A stretch of DNA of 42,224 nucleotides, taken from positions 1-42,224 of the forward strand of contig UQWQ01000009.1 of the NCBI GenBank assembly GCA_900544755.1. Direction: 5' to 3'. This document shows, piece after piece, positions 20,778 to 28,253 of the stretch. Positions within the stretch are counted from its first letter, which is position 1; the number at the start of each line of letters is the position of its first letter. This stretch comes from an uncultured Collinsella sp. GTDB taxonomy: Bacteria; Actinomycetota; Coriobacteriia; Coriobacteriales; Coriobacteriaceae. The position numbers were made by a program, and so were the translations under genes. Below the pieces are notes generated by a model. It ran no database searches and had not been told where the DNA came from. It saw only the letters and a list, made by a program, of their open reading frames with translations.

Positions 20778-21686
20778 ATGATCAAACTTGTGCTGACCGA
20801 TATGGACGATACGCTGATTCCGGCTGGGCATGACGGCGCCAGCGACTACGCCATCGAGGGCATTCATGCCATGCAGGCGGCGGGTCTGCACTTTGGCCCG
20901 GTTTCGGGTCGCCAGCCGTCCGCGATGGGCTGGATGTTCAAAAATCGTTCTGAGTGCTTTTCGACCGGCGCGTTCTGCAACGGCCAGGTCATGTTTGTCG
21001 ACGGTCAGGCGGTCGCTTCGCGCGCGACCGACAACGATGCCCTGATGCGTCTGGCCGATTACCTCGAGCAAGAGACCGACGATACCTATCTAAAGGTCTA
21101 CAGCCTGGGTGACGACTTTTGGGATAACGATGCCTATTGCGTGACGAGCGACCCCGAGCGCGTGCGTCGCGCCATGGAGTCGGGCGGCAACGCATGGCTC
21201 AAGGGCGAAGAGGCTCCGTGCCGTCCCGTTGTCGATGATGCCCCGGTATACAAGGCGAATATCTGGAGCGCCCGTTCGCGTGAGGAGCTCGCGGAGCTAC
21301 GTGAGCGCGTTGCCGCTGAGGTACCGGAGCTCTCACTCGTGTTTCCCAACAACCGAGTGCGCCTGTTCGACATTCTTCCAGCAGGTTGGGACAAGGGTTG
21401 CGCTGCGCTGGAGCTGGCACGCGCTTTGGACCTGACGCCCGACGAGGTGGCCGTATTCGGTGATTCCGATAACGACCTGCCCATGATCGGTGCCGTTCCC
21501 AACTCCGTTGCAGTCGCCAATGCCAACGAGGCCGTCACGGCTGCCGCACGCTGGCATATCGGCGCTGCGGTAGACGATGCAGTTGCCGGGGCTCTGCATC
21601 AGATTGCCGCCTGCGCCGCGACGGGGGAGATGCCGCCGTTTATGCGTCAGATGGATGCGACGGGTTTCGACGTTACGAACGTCTAG
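20778..21686 (+). CDS. HAD-IIB (Cof-type) phosphatase
   Basis: A 302-residue haloacid-dehalogenase phosphatase. The nucleophile motif DMDDTL is at residues 8-13 and the metal-binding GDSDNDLPM at about 236-244, with a large C2-type cap between. Such enzymes dephosphorylate sugar phosphates or cofactors; the substrate is not evident. ATG 20778 has GAGGAG seven bases upstream. The gene is 10 bp ahead of the LysR gene and is probably cotranscribed with it. Confidence 0.88.
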   Translation: MIKLVLTDMDDTLIPAGHDGASDYAIEGIHAMQAAGLHFGPVSGRQPSAMGWMFKNRSECFSTGAFCNGQVMFVDGQAVASRATDNDALMRLADYLEQETDDTYLKVYSLGDDFWDNDAYCVTSDPERVRRAMESGGNAWLKGEEAPCRPVVDDAPVYKANIWSARSREELAELRERVAAEVPELSLVFPNNRVRLFDILPAGWDKGCAALELARALDLTPDEVAVFGDSDNDLPMIGAVPNSVAVANANEAVTAAARWHIGAAVDDAVAGALHQIAACAATGEMPPFMRQMDATGFDVTNV

Positions 21687-21696
21687 GGAGGGCGCT

Positions 21697-22593
21697 ATGA
21701 AGCTTCAGCAGCTCAGATATGTCGTCAAAGTTGCCGAATGCGGCAGCATCACCGAGGCCTCGCGCCGACTCTTTGTGTCGCAGCCTTCGATTACCGCGTC
21801 GATCCGCGATCTCGAAAACGAGATGGGTGTGCATATCTTTGAGCGCACCAACAAGGGTGTCATTGTGTCCGAGGAGGGCGAGACCTTCTTGGGCTACGCG
21901 CGCCAGGTGCTCGACCAGGCCGACCTGCTCGAGGGCAAGTACAAGGGCGCATCCGAGCAGGTGCCGCACTTTAGTGTGAGCTGCCAGCATTATTCCTTTG
22001 CCGTCAACGCGTTTGTCGATGTGATCCGTGAGTTCGATGCCGCGCGCTATGACTTTACCCTGCGCGAGGAGCAGACTCACGAGATTATCGAGGACGTCGC
22101 GCATATGAAAAGCGAACTGGGCATCCTGTATCTGTCGGAGCATAACCGCGAGGTTATCGAGCGCATGCTGGCGGCCAACGAGCTCGTGTTCGAAGGGCTC
22201 TTCTGCGCCACGCCGCACGTTTTTGTGTGTGCCGACCACCCGTTGGCTGACCGCTCCAGTGTGACGCTCGAAGACCTCGAGGACTACCCATTCTTGTCCT
22301 ATGAGCAGGGCAGCTATAACTCGTTTTACTATTCCGAGGAGCTGACCTCGACCTTTGAGCGCCGCAAGAATATCCGCGTGCGCGACCGTGCGACGCTGTT
22401 CAACCTGGCCATGGGACTCAACGGCTACACGGTGTGTTCGGGCGTGATCAGCCACGAACTTAACGGTCCCGGCATCATTTCGATTCCGCTCGATGTAGAC
22501 GAGTACATGGAGATCGGCATCATCACGCGCAAAAATACGACGCTCACGCGCTACGGCCAAGCCTATATCGACGCGATCCGTCAGCATATCTAG
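21697..22593 (+). CDS. LysR-family transcriptional regulator
   Basis: A 298-residue LysR regulator. The winged helix (residues 1-60) contains MKLQQLRYVVKVAECGSI and ASRRLFVSQPSITASI; a linker helix and a periplasmic-binding-like ligand domain follow. ATG 21697 has AGGGAGG just upstream. It is followed after 155 bp by the MetE-C-like gene, with a perfect inverted repeat (22640-22662) of LysR type between them, so it probably regulates that gene. It may respond to a methionine-cycle metabolite, but the ligand is not evident. Confidence 0.9.
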   Translation: MKLQQLRYVVKVAECGSITEASRRLFVSQPSITASIRDLENEMGVHIFERTNKGVIVSEEGETFLGYARQVLDQADLLEGKYKGASEQVPHFSVSCQHYSFAVNAFVDVIREFDAARYDFTLREEQTHEIIEDVAHMKSELGILYLSEHNREVIERMLAANELVFEGLFCATPHVFVCADHPLADRSSVTLEDLEDYPFLSYEQGSYNSFYYSEELTSTFERRKNIRVRDRATLFNLAMGLNGYTVCSGVISHELNGPGIISIPLDVDEYMEIGIITRKNTTLTRYGQAYIDAIRQHI

Positions 22594-22639
22594 GCTGCTG
22601 TGCTCCGCGCGGGTCAAATTTCTTTACGGCAGTCCAGAC

Positions 22640-22662
22640 TGATATAGGAACTATCTATATCA
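22640..22662. promoter_or_regulatory. Inverted repeat, probable LysR operator
   Basis: TGATATAG, seven bases, then CTATATCA: a perfect 23-bp dyad of the T-N11-A LysR class, placed 87 bp before the MetE-C-like gene and 47 bp after the LysR gene. A second small dyad (CGTA-TATTT-TACG) follows at about 22675-22687. Confidence 0.65.
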
Positions 22663-22748
22663 AACTGTTGTAAACGTATATTTTACGATGGCCATATGAG
22701 CGCTCATACTCTGTCCCAGTAAAGCAACCAATGCAAAGGGAGATATCT

Positions 22749-23882
22749 ATGAGCACTTCAATTCAACCGAACGCGCCGTTTCGCGCTGATATCGTCGGCA
22801 GCTTTCTTCGTCCGCAGACCGTAAAGGATGCCCGCGCTGCCTATGCGGCAGGCACGCTTGATGCCGAGGAGCTTAAGGCCGTCGAGGACGATGCCATTCG
22901 CGATTTGGTGGCAAAGCAAAAGGCCGCCGGCCTGCAGGTCATCACCGATGGCGAGTTCCGCCGCAGCTACTGGCACCTCGATTTTATGTGGGGGCTGAAC
23001 GGCGTCGAGCGTCGCACCTCGCGTACGGGCTATATGTTCCACGATGAGGAGACCACCGCCGATACCGCCGTGGTAACCGGTCCCATTTGCGGCGAGAATC
23101 ATCCGTTTGTCGAGCACTTTAAGTTTGTCAAGGCACTTGAGGGCGAGGGCCACGTTGCACGCCAGACCATCCCGGCGCCGATTCAGACGTTCTCCGAAGT
23201 TACGCTCGACCGCTGCGATGGCCAGCAGGAGAGCCTGCGCGCTGTCTATAAGACCGACGAAGAGCTCGCCGACGCTATCGCCGCGGCATACCGCACCGTG
23301 ATTGCCGACCTGTATGCCGCAGGCTGCCGCAACATTCAATTTGATGACTGCACCTGGGGCATCTATTGCGATACCGACTTTGTGGCAAAGACTGGTATGA
23401 GCCCGGTCGACCTGCAAAAGGTGTCCGAGCTGGGCGTGGCGCTCAACAATGCCGCCATCGCGGGCAAGCCCGACGATTTGGTTATCAACACGCACGTATG
23501 CCGCGGCAATTACCACTCCACCTATGCCTTCGAGGGCGGCTATGACCCCATCGCGCCGTACCTGTTCGCACACGAGAACGTCGATGCGTTCTACCTTGAG
23601 TTCGATACGCCGCGTGCCGGTGGCTTTGAGCCGCTCAAGTACGTTGCCCCCGGCAAGAAGGTCGTGTTGGGCCTGGTGACCACCAAGGCCGCTGAGCTTG
23701 AGGACGAGGATGCCATCGTCGAACGCATTCACGAGGCTGCAAAGTATGTTCCGCTCGAGAACCTGTATCTGTCGCCCCAGTGCGGCTTTGCCAGCTGCGA
23801 GATTGGCAACAAGCTGACCGAGGATGAGCAATGGGCAAAGATCGCGCTGGTCAAGCGCGTTGCCGAGCGCGTTTGGAAATAG
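22749..23882 (+). CDS. MetE C-terminal-like cobalamin-independent methionine synthase (YxjG/YxjH type)
   Basis: A 377-residue single-barrel homologue of the MetE catalytic half. The N-terminal FRADIVGSFLRPQ and ITDGEFRRSYW are family hallmarks. The zinc ligands are visible: His and Cys in NTHVCRGNYH (about residues 249-258), Glu in FYLEFDT (about 284) and Cys in PQCGF (about 348). It probably methylates homocysteine (or a related thiol) from a folate or alternative methyl donor; single-barrel forms differ from full MetE in donor use. ATG 22749 follows GGGAG. No T-box or SAM riboswitch was seen; control is more likely by the adjacent LysR protein. Confidence 0.88.
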   Translation: MSTSIQPNAPFRADIVGSFLRPQTVKDARAAYAAGTLDAEELKAVEDDAIRDLVAKQKAAGLQVITDGEFRRSYWHLDFMWGLNGVERRTSRTGYMFHDEETTADTAVVTGPICGENHPFVEHFKFVKALEGEGHVARQTIPAPIQTFSEVTLDRCDGQQESLRAVYKTDEELADAIAAAYRTVIADLYAAGCRNIQFDDCTWGIYCDTDFVAKTGMSPVDLQKVSELGVALNNAAIAGKPDDLVINTHVCRGNYHSTYAFEGGYDPIAPYLFAHENVDAFYLEFDTPRAGGFEPLKYVAPGKKVVLGLVTTKAAELEDEDAIVERIHEAAKYVPLENLYLSPQCGFASCEIGNKLTEDEQWAKIALVKRVAERVWK

Positions 23883-24004
23883 CGGTAACGTTTGCAGGTG
23901 ACGGCGCGTGCGAGACATGGTGCATCGCGTACAATGGTTCGGATCGTATCGTTCGGGCAGGTTATCCGATATGCCCGATCGCCCTTCCATTCGAAAGGAC
24001 ATCC

Positions 24005-25339
24005 ATGTCCCAGTCTTCGACGCCCGCCGTCACCGATGCCATCTACGACGCATCGTCGCTCGGCCGCCCGCGCATGTTTTTGCTCGGCCTACAGCACCTG
24101 TTTGCCATGTTTGGTGCCACGGTGCTGGTGCCCGTGCTCACCGGTCTCTCGGTTTCGGCAACGCTTTTGTTTGCCGGCTTGGGCACGCTGCTGTTCCACT
24201 TCCTGTCGCGCGGTAAGGTGCCGGCCTTCTTGGGCTCGTCGTTTGCCTTTATTGCCGGTTATGCCGCAATCGCGCCCAACGGCGAGGCCGAGCTTTTGCC
24301 CTACGCCTGCCTGGGTGTAGCCTGCGCCGGCCTGCTCTATCCGGTGCTGGCGGCCCTGTTCCGCGCGTTTGGCGCCAAGCGCGTCATGCGCTTCTTTCCG
24401 CCGGTGGTGACTGGTCCCATCGTCATTTCCATCGGCTTGATCCTGGCAAGTTCCGCTATTACTAACTGCCAGACCAACTGGCTTGTGGCTGTCATTGCCG
24501 TTGCCGTTATCGTCATCTGCAACATCTGGGGCCGCGGCATGGTCAAGATCGTGCCGATTCTGCTGGGCGTTGTGGTGAGCTATGCCGTTGCGGCTGCGCT
24601 GGGCGAGGTCGACTTCTCTGGCGTCGCAGCCGCTCCCTGGGTTGGCTTGCCCATCGTGTGGGACAACACCGTGTTTGCGCTCTTTGGCCCGCAGTTCGAT
24701 AGCGGCCTTGCCACGACGGCCATCATTACCATCATGCCGCTGGCCTTTGCGACCATGATCGAGCATATCGGTGATATCTCGGCTATCGGCTCCACTTGCG
24801 AGCGTAACTACATCGCCGATCCCGGTCTGCATCGCACGCTGCTCGGCGACGGCCTTGCCACGATCCTGGCTTCGCTCTTTGGCGCTCCGGCCAACACCAC
24901 CTATGGCGAGAACACCGGCGTGCTCGCCCTGACGCGCGTGTTCGACCCGCGCGTGATCCGCATTGCCGCGTGCTGCGCCATCGTGCTTTCGTTCTGCCCC
25001 AAGTTCGCCGCGGTCATCGCCGCCATGCCGGCATGCGTTATCGGCGGCGTGTCGCTCGTGCTCTACGGCATGATCAGCGCTGTGGGCGTCCGCAACCTCA
25101 TCGAAAACCAGGTCGATTTCCAGAACAACCGCAACGTGCTGGTGGCAGCTCTGGTGCTCGTGCTCTCGCTCGGCATTGCGTACAGCACCGCCGGTGCCAT
25201 CGTGTTGGAGCTGGGCGGCGTGACGATTTCGCTTTCGGGTCTTGCCGTGGGTTCGCTGGTGGGCATTGTGCTCAATGCCATCCTACCGGGTAACGACTTT
25301 GAGTTTGATGTCTCCGAGCTTGAGGAGGCTGCTGAGTAA
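24005..25339 (+). CDS. NCS2 uracil/xanthine permease
   Basis: A 444-residue membrane transporter with about 12-14 hydrophobic spans. Hallmarks: QHLFAMFGATVLVP at the first span, MIEHIGDISAIG (the substrate-site Glu motif) and ANTTYGENTGVLALTRV. The sequence is closest in pattern to UraA/PyrP proton-uracil symporters; uracil is favoured but xanthine is not excluded. ATG 24005 has AAAGGA nine bases upstream. A 122-bp gap separates it from the MetE-C-like gene; a bidirectional terminator follows. Confidence 0.9.
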   Translation: MSQSSTPAVTDAIYDASSLGRPRMFLLGLQHLFAMFGATVLVPVLTGLSVSATLLFAGLGTLLFHFLSRGKVPAFLGSSFAFIAGYAAIAPNGEAELLPYACLGVACAGLLYPVLAALFRAFGAKRVMRFFPPVVTGPIVISIGLILASSAITNCQTNWLVAVIAVAVIVICNIWGRGMVKIVPILLGVVVSYAVAAALGEVDFSGVAAAPWVGLPIVWDNTVFALFGPQFDSGLATTAIITIMPLAFATMIEHIGDISAIGSTCERNYIADPGLHRTLLGDGLATILASLFGAPANTTYGENTGVLALTRVFDPRVIRIAACCAIVLSFCPKFAAVIAAMPACVIGGVSLVLYGMISAVGVRNLIENQVDFQNNRNVLVAALVLVLSLGIAYSTAGAIVLELGGVTISLSGLAVGSLVGIVLNAILPGNDFEFDVSELEEAAE

Positions 25340-25360
25340 CAACTGCGTCCAGCTGAATCA

Positions 25361-25398
25361 AAAAATGGCGCCCATGCGTACGCGCGGGCGTCATTTTT
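25361..25398. terminator. Bidirectional intrinsic terminator
   Basis: AATGGCGCCC pairs with GGGCGTCATT (one G-T pair), flanked by A5 and T5. It lies between the convergent uracil permease and esterase genes and overlaps the esterase stop codon. Confidence 0.82.
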
Positions 25399-26062
25399 AA
25401 TGCGTCAATATCCAGTGGATGCCACGTGCCATGCGCAGATCGGTTTGGGCAAAGTGATTGCCGGGGTTGAGCTCCAGCGTTGTTGGAATGCCGCGCGCGA
25501 CGAGCAACGCTTCCATCGCGCGTGTGTCGTCGAGTACATGCCGCATCATGCGGTTGGGTGTCTTGGTCTCCTTTTTGCCGAGTGACAGATAGACGGCCTG
25601 CGGGTTGCCGGCAAAAGGGGCCGTGCTGGCGCGATCGACAAAGTCGGGAAACCACAACGACCCCGATGCGCTTGCGGCGCGGCTAAAGGCGTCGGTTTGC
25701 CAGAGGGACCAGAGCGCGAAGAGGCCCGCGAGCGAGTAGCCGGCAATGCCGCGCCAGGTGGGCGGCTGAGGAAGCGACGACTCGGCCTCTGGGATTATCC
25801 AGTTCAACAGCTCATCGAGAAATCCGGAAGCCTGACCGCCAAAGGGCTCGGCATCGCGCACGGTTCCGTCGCATCCCCAGGGGCTCAGCTCGCGATTCCA
25901 GTTGAGGCTGCCAATGCCGACAAGCGTGAAGGGCGGGCAGTTGAGCTCTCGGCAGCGTTCATAAACCTCCGCGCCGTCGCCCATGACCACGGGAAGATAG
26001 ATGACTGGTGCGCTTTCGGCATGCTGTGCATGAACGGTTATCTGCTTTTGATGCGCTTCCAT
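25397..26062 (-). CDS. Alpha/beta-hydrolase esterase (Fes/EstD-like)
   Basis: A 221-residue alpha/beta hydrolase of the PF00756 esterase type. The nucleophile elbow is GYSLAG (Ser about residue 109), the C-terminal catalytic His lies in NPGNHFAQTD, and an acidic residue near LGKKETKTP could complete the triad. Relatives hydrolyse siderophore or other esters. There is no signal peptide, so it acts in the cytoplasm. ATG 26062 is used, with GAGAGAAG upstream; the frame opens at 26110. Confidence 0.82.
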   Translation of the reverse strand: MEAHQKQITVHAQHAESAPVIYLPVVMGDGAEVYERCRELNCPPFTLVGIGSLNWNRELSPWGCDGTVRDAEPFGGQASGFLDELLNWIIPEAESSLPQPPTWRGIAGYSLAGLFALWSLWQTDAFSRAASASGSLWFPDFVDRASTAPFAGNPQAVYLSLGKKETKTPNRMMRHVLDDTRAMEALLVARGIPTTLELNPGNHFAQTDLRMARGIHWILTH

Positions 26063-26176
26063 GACGGGCTTCTCTCGACGTTGTGATATCGACGGCCCCC
26101 ATTGTCGCACGCCGGCTCATGCAGGTTGGGCTAGACAAAAGACAATCTCGTGCATACCCTGCGGACGCATATGGAA

Positions 26177-26212
26177 AACGCCACCGCCGGAGGGGAGCTC
26201 GGCGGTGGCGTT
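26177..26212. terminator. Terminator after the second surface-protein gene
   Basis: AACGCCACCGCCG pairs perfectly with CGGCGGTGGCGTT across a 10-base loop, with TTTTCC on the minus strand after the stem. It lies 58 bp past the stop of the surface gene and can also serve the plus strand. Confidence 0.82.
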
Positions 26213-26269
26213 GTTAAACGGTGCTGGGACTCGGGGCCTTCGCGGGAGCTGCCATGTGCGCAGAGGCGT

Positions 26270-27982
26270 CTACGAGCGTTTGCGGCTCGCCATGGTGCCT
26301 GCGGCGATAGCGGCTGTTCCCGCAAGGACGGTTGCCACGATGGCCGCACCCGAGGTGTCGCCGGTTGCCGCGAGCACGCCGGTGGCCTTGGCCTTCGTGG
26401 TTGCAACCGCAACGGTCTTGGTCGTCTTTGCGCCCTCGGGCTTGGGGTCCTGCTTGGACTCCGCGGGCTTGCTTTCTGCGGGCTTGGTCTCGTCGGGCTT
26501 GGGGTCTTCCGGCTTGGCTACCTCGGGAGGTGCGATGGTCGTGCTTTTGGCGACTGCTTTGATATAGAGGGAGTCGACCGTGGCGTCGCCCGTGCCGATG
26601 GCTTGGCCTGCCTCGTAGATGCCGTCACGGAGCTTGCGATAGTCAATGACCTTGCTGCCTTCGGGCGTCTGGATGGCGGCGTTCTCAATCTTGATGGTGC
26701 CGATTGTTTTGCCGTCAGCGCTCATGGCACGGGCAAAGATTGCCGCTGTATCTCCTTCGGCCGTTACCTTGCTGCGGATGATCGAGATGGCTGCGGGTGT
26801 GACGCCCTCGCTGGTCTGGGCGATGATGCCGATGTTCTCGCCTTGGGGTTCGCGCCTCGTCTCGCCATCTTGGTTTTCGCTGTAGGGGATGGGGCCGTCG
26901 CCGTTCTCGACATAGCGGGCTATGGCCTTGACAACGGAGTCGCTGATGTAGATGTGGCCACCCTTCTCGTTGGGTCGATCGTTTCTGGTGGAGAATGCAG
27001 CCGAAACCTCGCCTTCCGCAAGCGCGTCCACGGTGGAGCCGTTCTTGACGACGATATCGTCTTGGTAGGTGAAGAGGGCAATGGCGCCACCGTATCTGCC
27101 TTTACTTGCACGGACTGTCACGTTTGCATGATCGAGCGTGATGCCCTTGTGGGCATAGACGCCATATTCAACACCGTTTACGTTGAGGGAGGCGTTTGTG
27201 GCTGCGAGGCTGCCCTTGGCCTCGACGGCAGCGTCTTTCTCGGAGCTTGCCTCGACCGTCCCGCCACCCTTGATGGTGAGGTTCTTGTCGGTTCCAATAC
27301 CCTTGTCCTTGGTAGCCCTGGCGGTGACGGCTCCGCTGTCGTCAATCGTGATATTGCCGTTTGCCCTGATGCCATCCGATGCACCCGTGGCGTTGACGTT
27401 GCTCGAACCTTTGATAGCGAGATCACCCCCAGCATTGATGGCATCAAACCCTGTGCTCGTGGCGTTGACGGATCCGGCTCCGTCGATGTTGATATTACCC
27501 GTGGAGAGGATAGCGTCCTCAGTAGATGTCACGCTGAGCGTGCCGCCCTCGTCGCCTTGGATATTGAGCTCGGCATTCTCGTTAGTGCCATGAGAAACGT
27601 TGATGCTTTCGATCCATTCGGCAGTGACGATGTTGGTTCCCGAGTAATTCACGTTGAGCTTGCCTGCGGCCTGGATCTCGCCGCCGTTATAGTTGTTGAG
27701 CTTCAAGTCGTCGGCGCCGTCCCACGACCAGGTACCGGCTTCGTCGCTCGCCGCGGTGTTGTACTTGTTGCCGCCGACCTTGACCCATTCCGCCGCGAGC
27801 GAGACGCTCGGCATGAGCAGCGAGCTCACCGTGAGCGCGCACACGGCGCCTACGACGATGCGGCGCGTCACGCGGCGCCAGCTGCCGTGCGCGAGTCCTA
27901 TGCGACGGCGAACGTCGGGTTCGGCAACATGGGTTCCGGCGGTAGTGTCATTGCGTTTGGGGGTCGTGAACAAGGCTGCCAT
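26270..27982 (-). CDS. Beta-helix surface protein with LAATG sorting signal (copy 2)
   Basis: A 570-residue secreted protein. A long, Arg-rich signal peptide (about residues 33-64: WRRVTRRIVVGAVCALTVSS, then SLAAEW at the cleavage region) is followed by many 20-24-residue repeats of the type G(N/D)(I/L)xI(D/K)GxGxV(N/E)AxS, typical of a parallel beta-helix as in the Cthe_2159-like carbohydrate-binding family. Next come a Pro/Lys/Glu-rich wall-spanning linker (KPEDPKPDETKPAESKPAES) and a C-terminal LAATGD, hydrophobic helix and RKRS, a sortase signal of the LAxTG (class E) kind. ATG 27982 follows GGGAG. It is probably anchored on the cell surface and binds a glycan. It is paralogous to the upstream gene. 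Confidence 0.85.
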   Translation of the reverse strand: MAALFTTPKRNDTTAGTHVAEPDVRRRIGLAHGSWRRVTRRIVVGAVCALTVSSLLMPSVSLAAEWVKVGGNKYNTAASDEAGTWSWDGADDLKLNNYNGGEIQAAGKLNVNYSGTNIVTAEWIESINVSHGTNENAELNIQGDEGGTLSVTSTEDAILSTGNINIDGAGSVNATSTGFDAINAGGDLAIKGSSNVNATGASDGIRANGNITIDDSGAVTARATKDKGIGTDKNLTIKGGGTVEASSEKDAAVEAKGSLAATNASLNVNGVEYGVYAHKGITLDHANVTVRASKGRYGGAIALFTYQDDIVVKNGSTVDALAEGEVSAAFSTRNDRPNEKGGHIYISDSVVKAIARYVENGDGPIPYSENQDGETRREPQGENIGIIAQTSEGVTPAAISIIRSKVTAEGDTAAIFARAMSADGKTIGTIKIENAAIQTPEGSKVIDYRKLRDGIYEAGQAIGTGDATVDSLYIKAVAKSTTIAPPEVAKPEDPKPDETKPAESKPAESKQDPKPEGAKTTKTVAVATTKAKATGVLAATGDTSGAAIVATVLAGTAAIAAGTMASRKRS

Positions 27983-28127
27983 GGTTGCTCCCGTTCTCAT
28001 AGGGCCTATACGGCTAGGTTCAGCGTATCTGCTGGATGTTGCCGGCGGTTGTGCCGTTTGGAGGGCAAAATGGCCAAAATGGGGGAGAAATAGGCCGCAC
28101 GCCGGCGCAGGGACCGACGCTAAAAGA

Positions 28128-28160
28128 AAAGCGCGGGGCCGCATGGCGACTCCGCGCTTT
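28128..28160. terminator. Hairpin in the duplicated leader (relic terminator)
   Basis: AAAGCGCGG and CCGCGCTTT enclose a 15-base loop. It matches the terminator at 30173-30207 and was copied with the unit. It now lies between the two surface genes and may end the first one's transcript. Confidence 0.7.
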
Positions 28161-28186
28161 ATTGTTCAGCTTTTGCAGCCTTGCCC

Positions 28187-28233
28187 TTACGCTACGAAGA
28201 AGTAGACGGGGAAGGCAAGGGCTGCGATCCACC
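28187..28233 (-). pseudogene. Relic of the 3' end of the PbuG/AzgA-type permease gene
   Basis: This stretch encodes WIAALAFPVYFFVA and a stop, against WIAALAFLVYFFVA and a stop at the end of the intact permease gene (30234-30280), with only about four base differences in 46. It has no promoter or start, lies 20 bp past the stop of the first surface gene, and marks the breakpoint of the tandem duplication. Confidence 0.9.
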
Positions 28234-28253
28234 CGTCCTGTGCGAAAAAGTGT

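Noticed and set aside
22594..22748. T-box or SAM riboswitch ahead of the MetE-C-like gene
   Set aside because: No T-box sequence, specifier stem or SAM-I core; the interval holds a LysR-type dyad instead.
26150..28093. 647-codon plus-strand frame opposite the second surface gene
   Set aside because: Mirror of the repetitive beta-helix coding strand; the minus frame has signal peptide, repeats and sorting signal.
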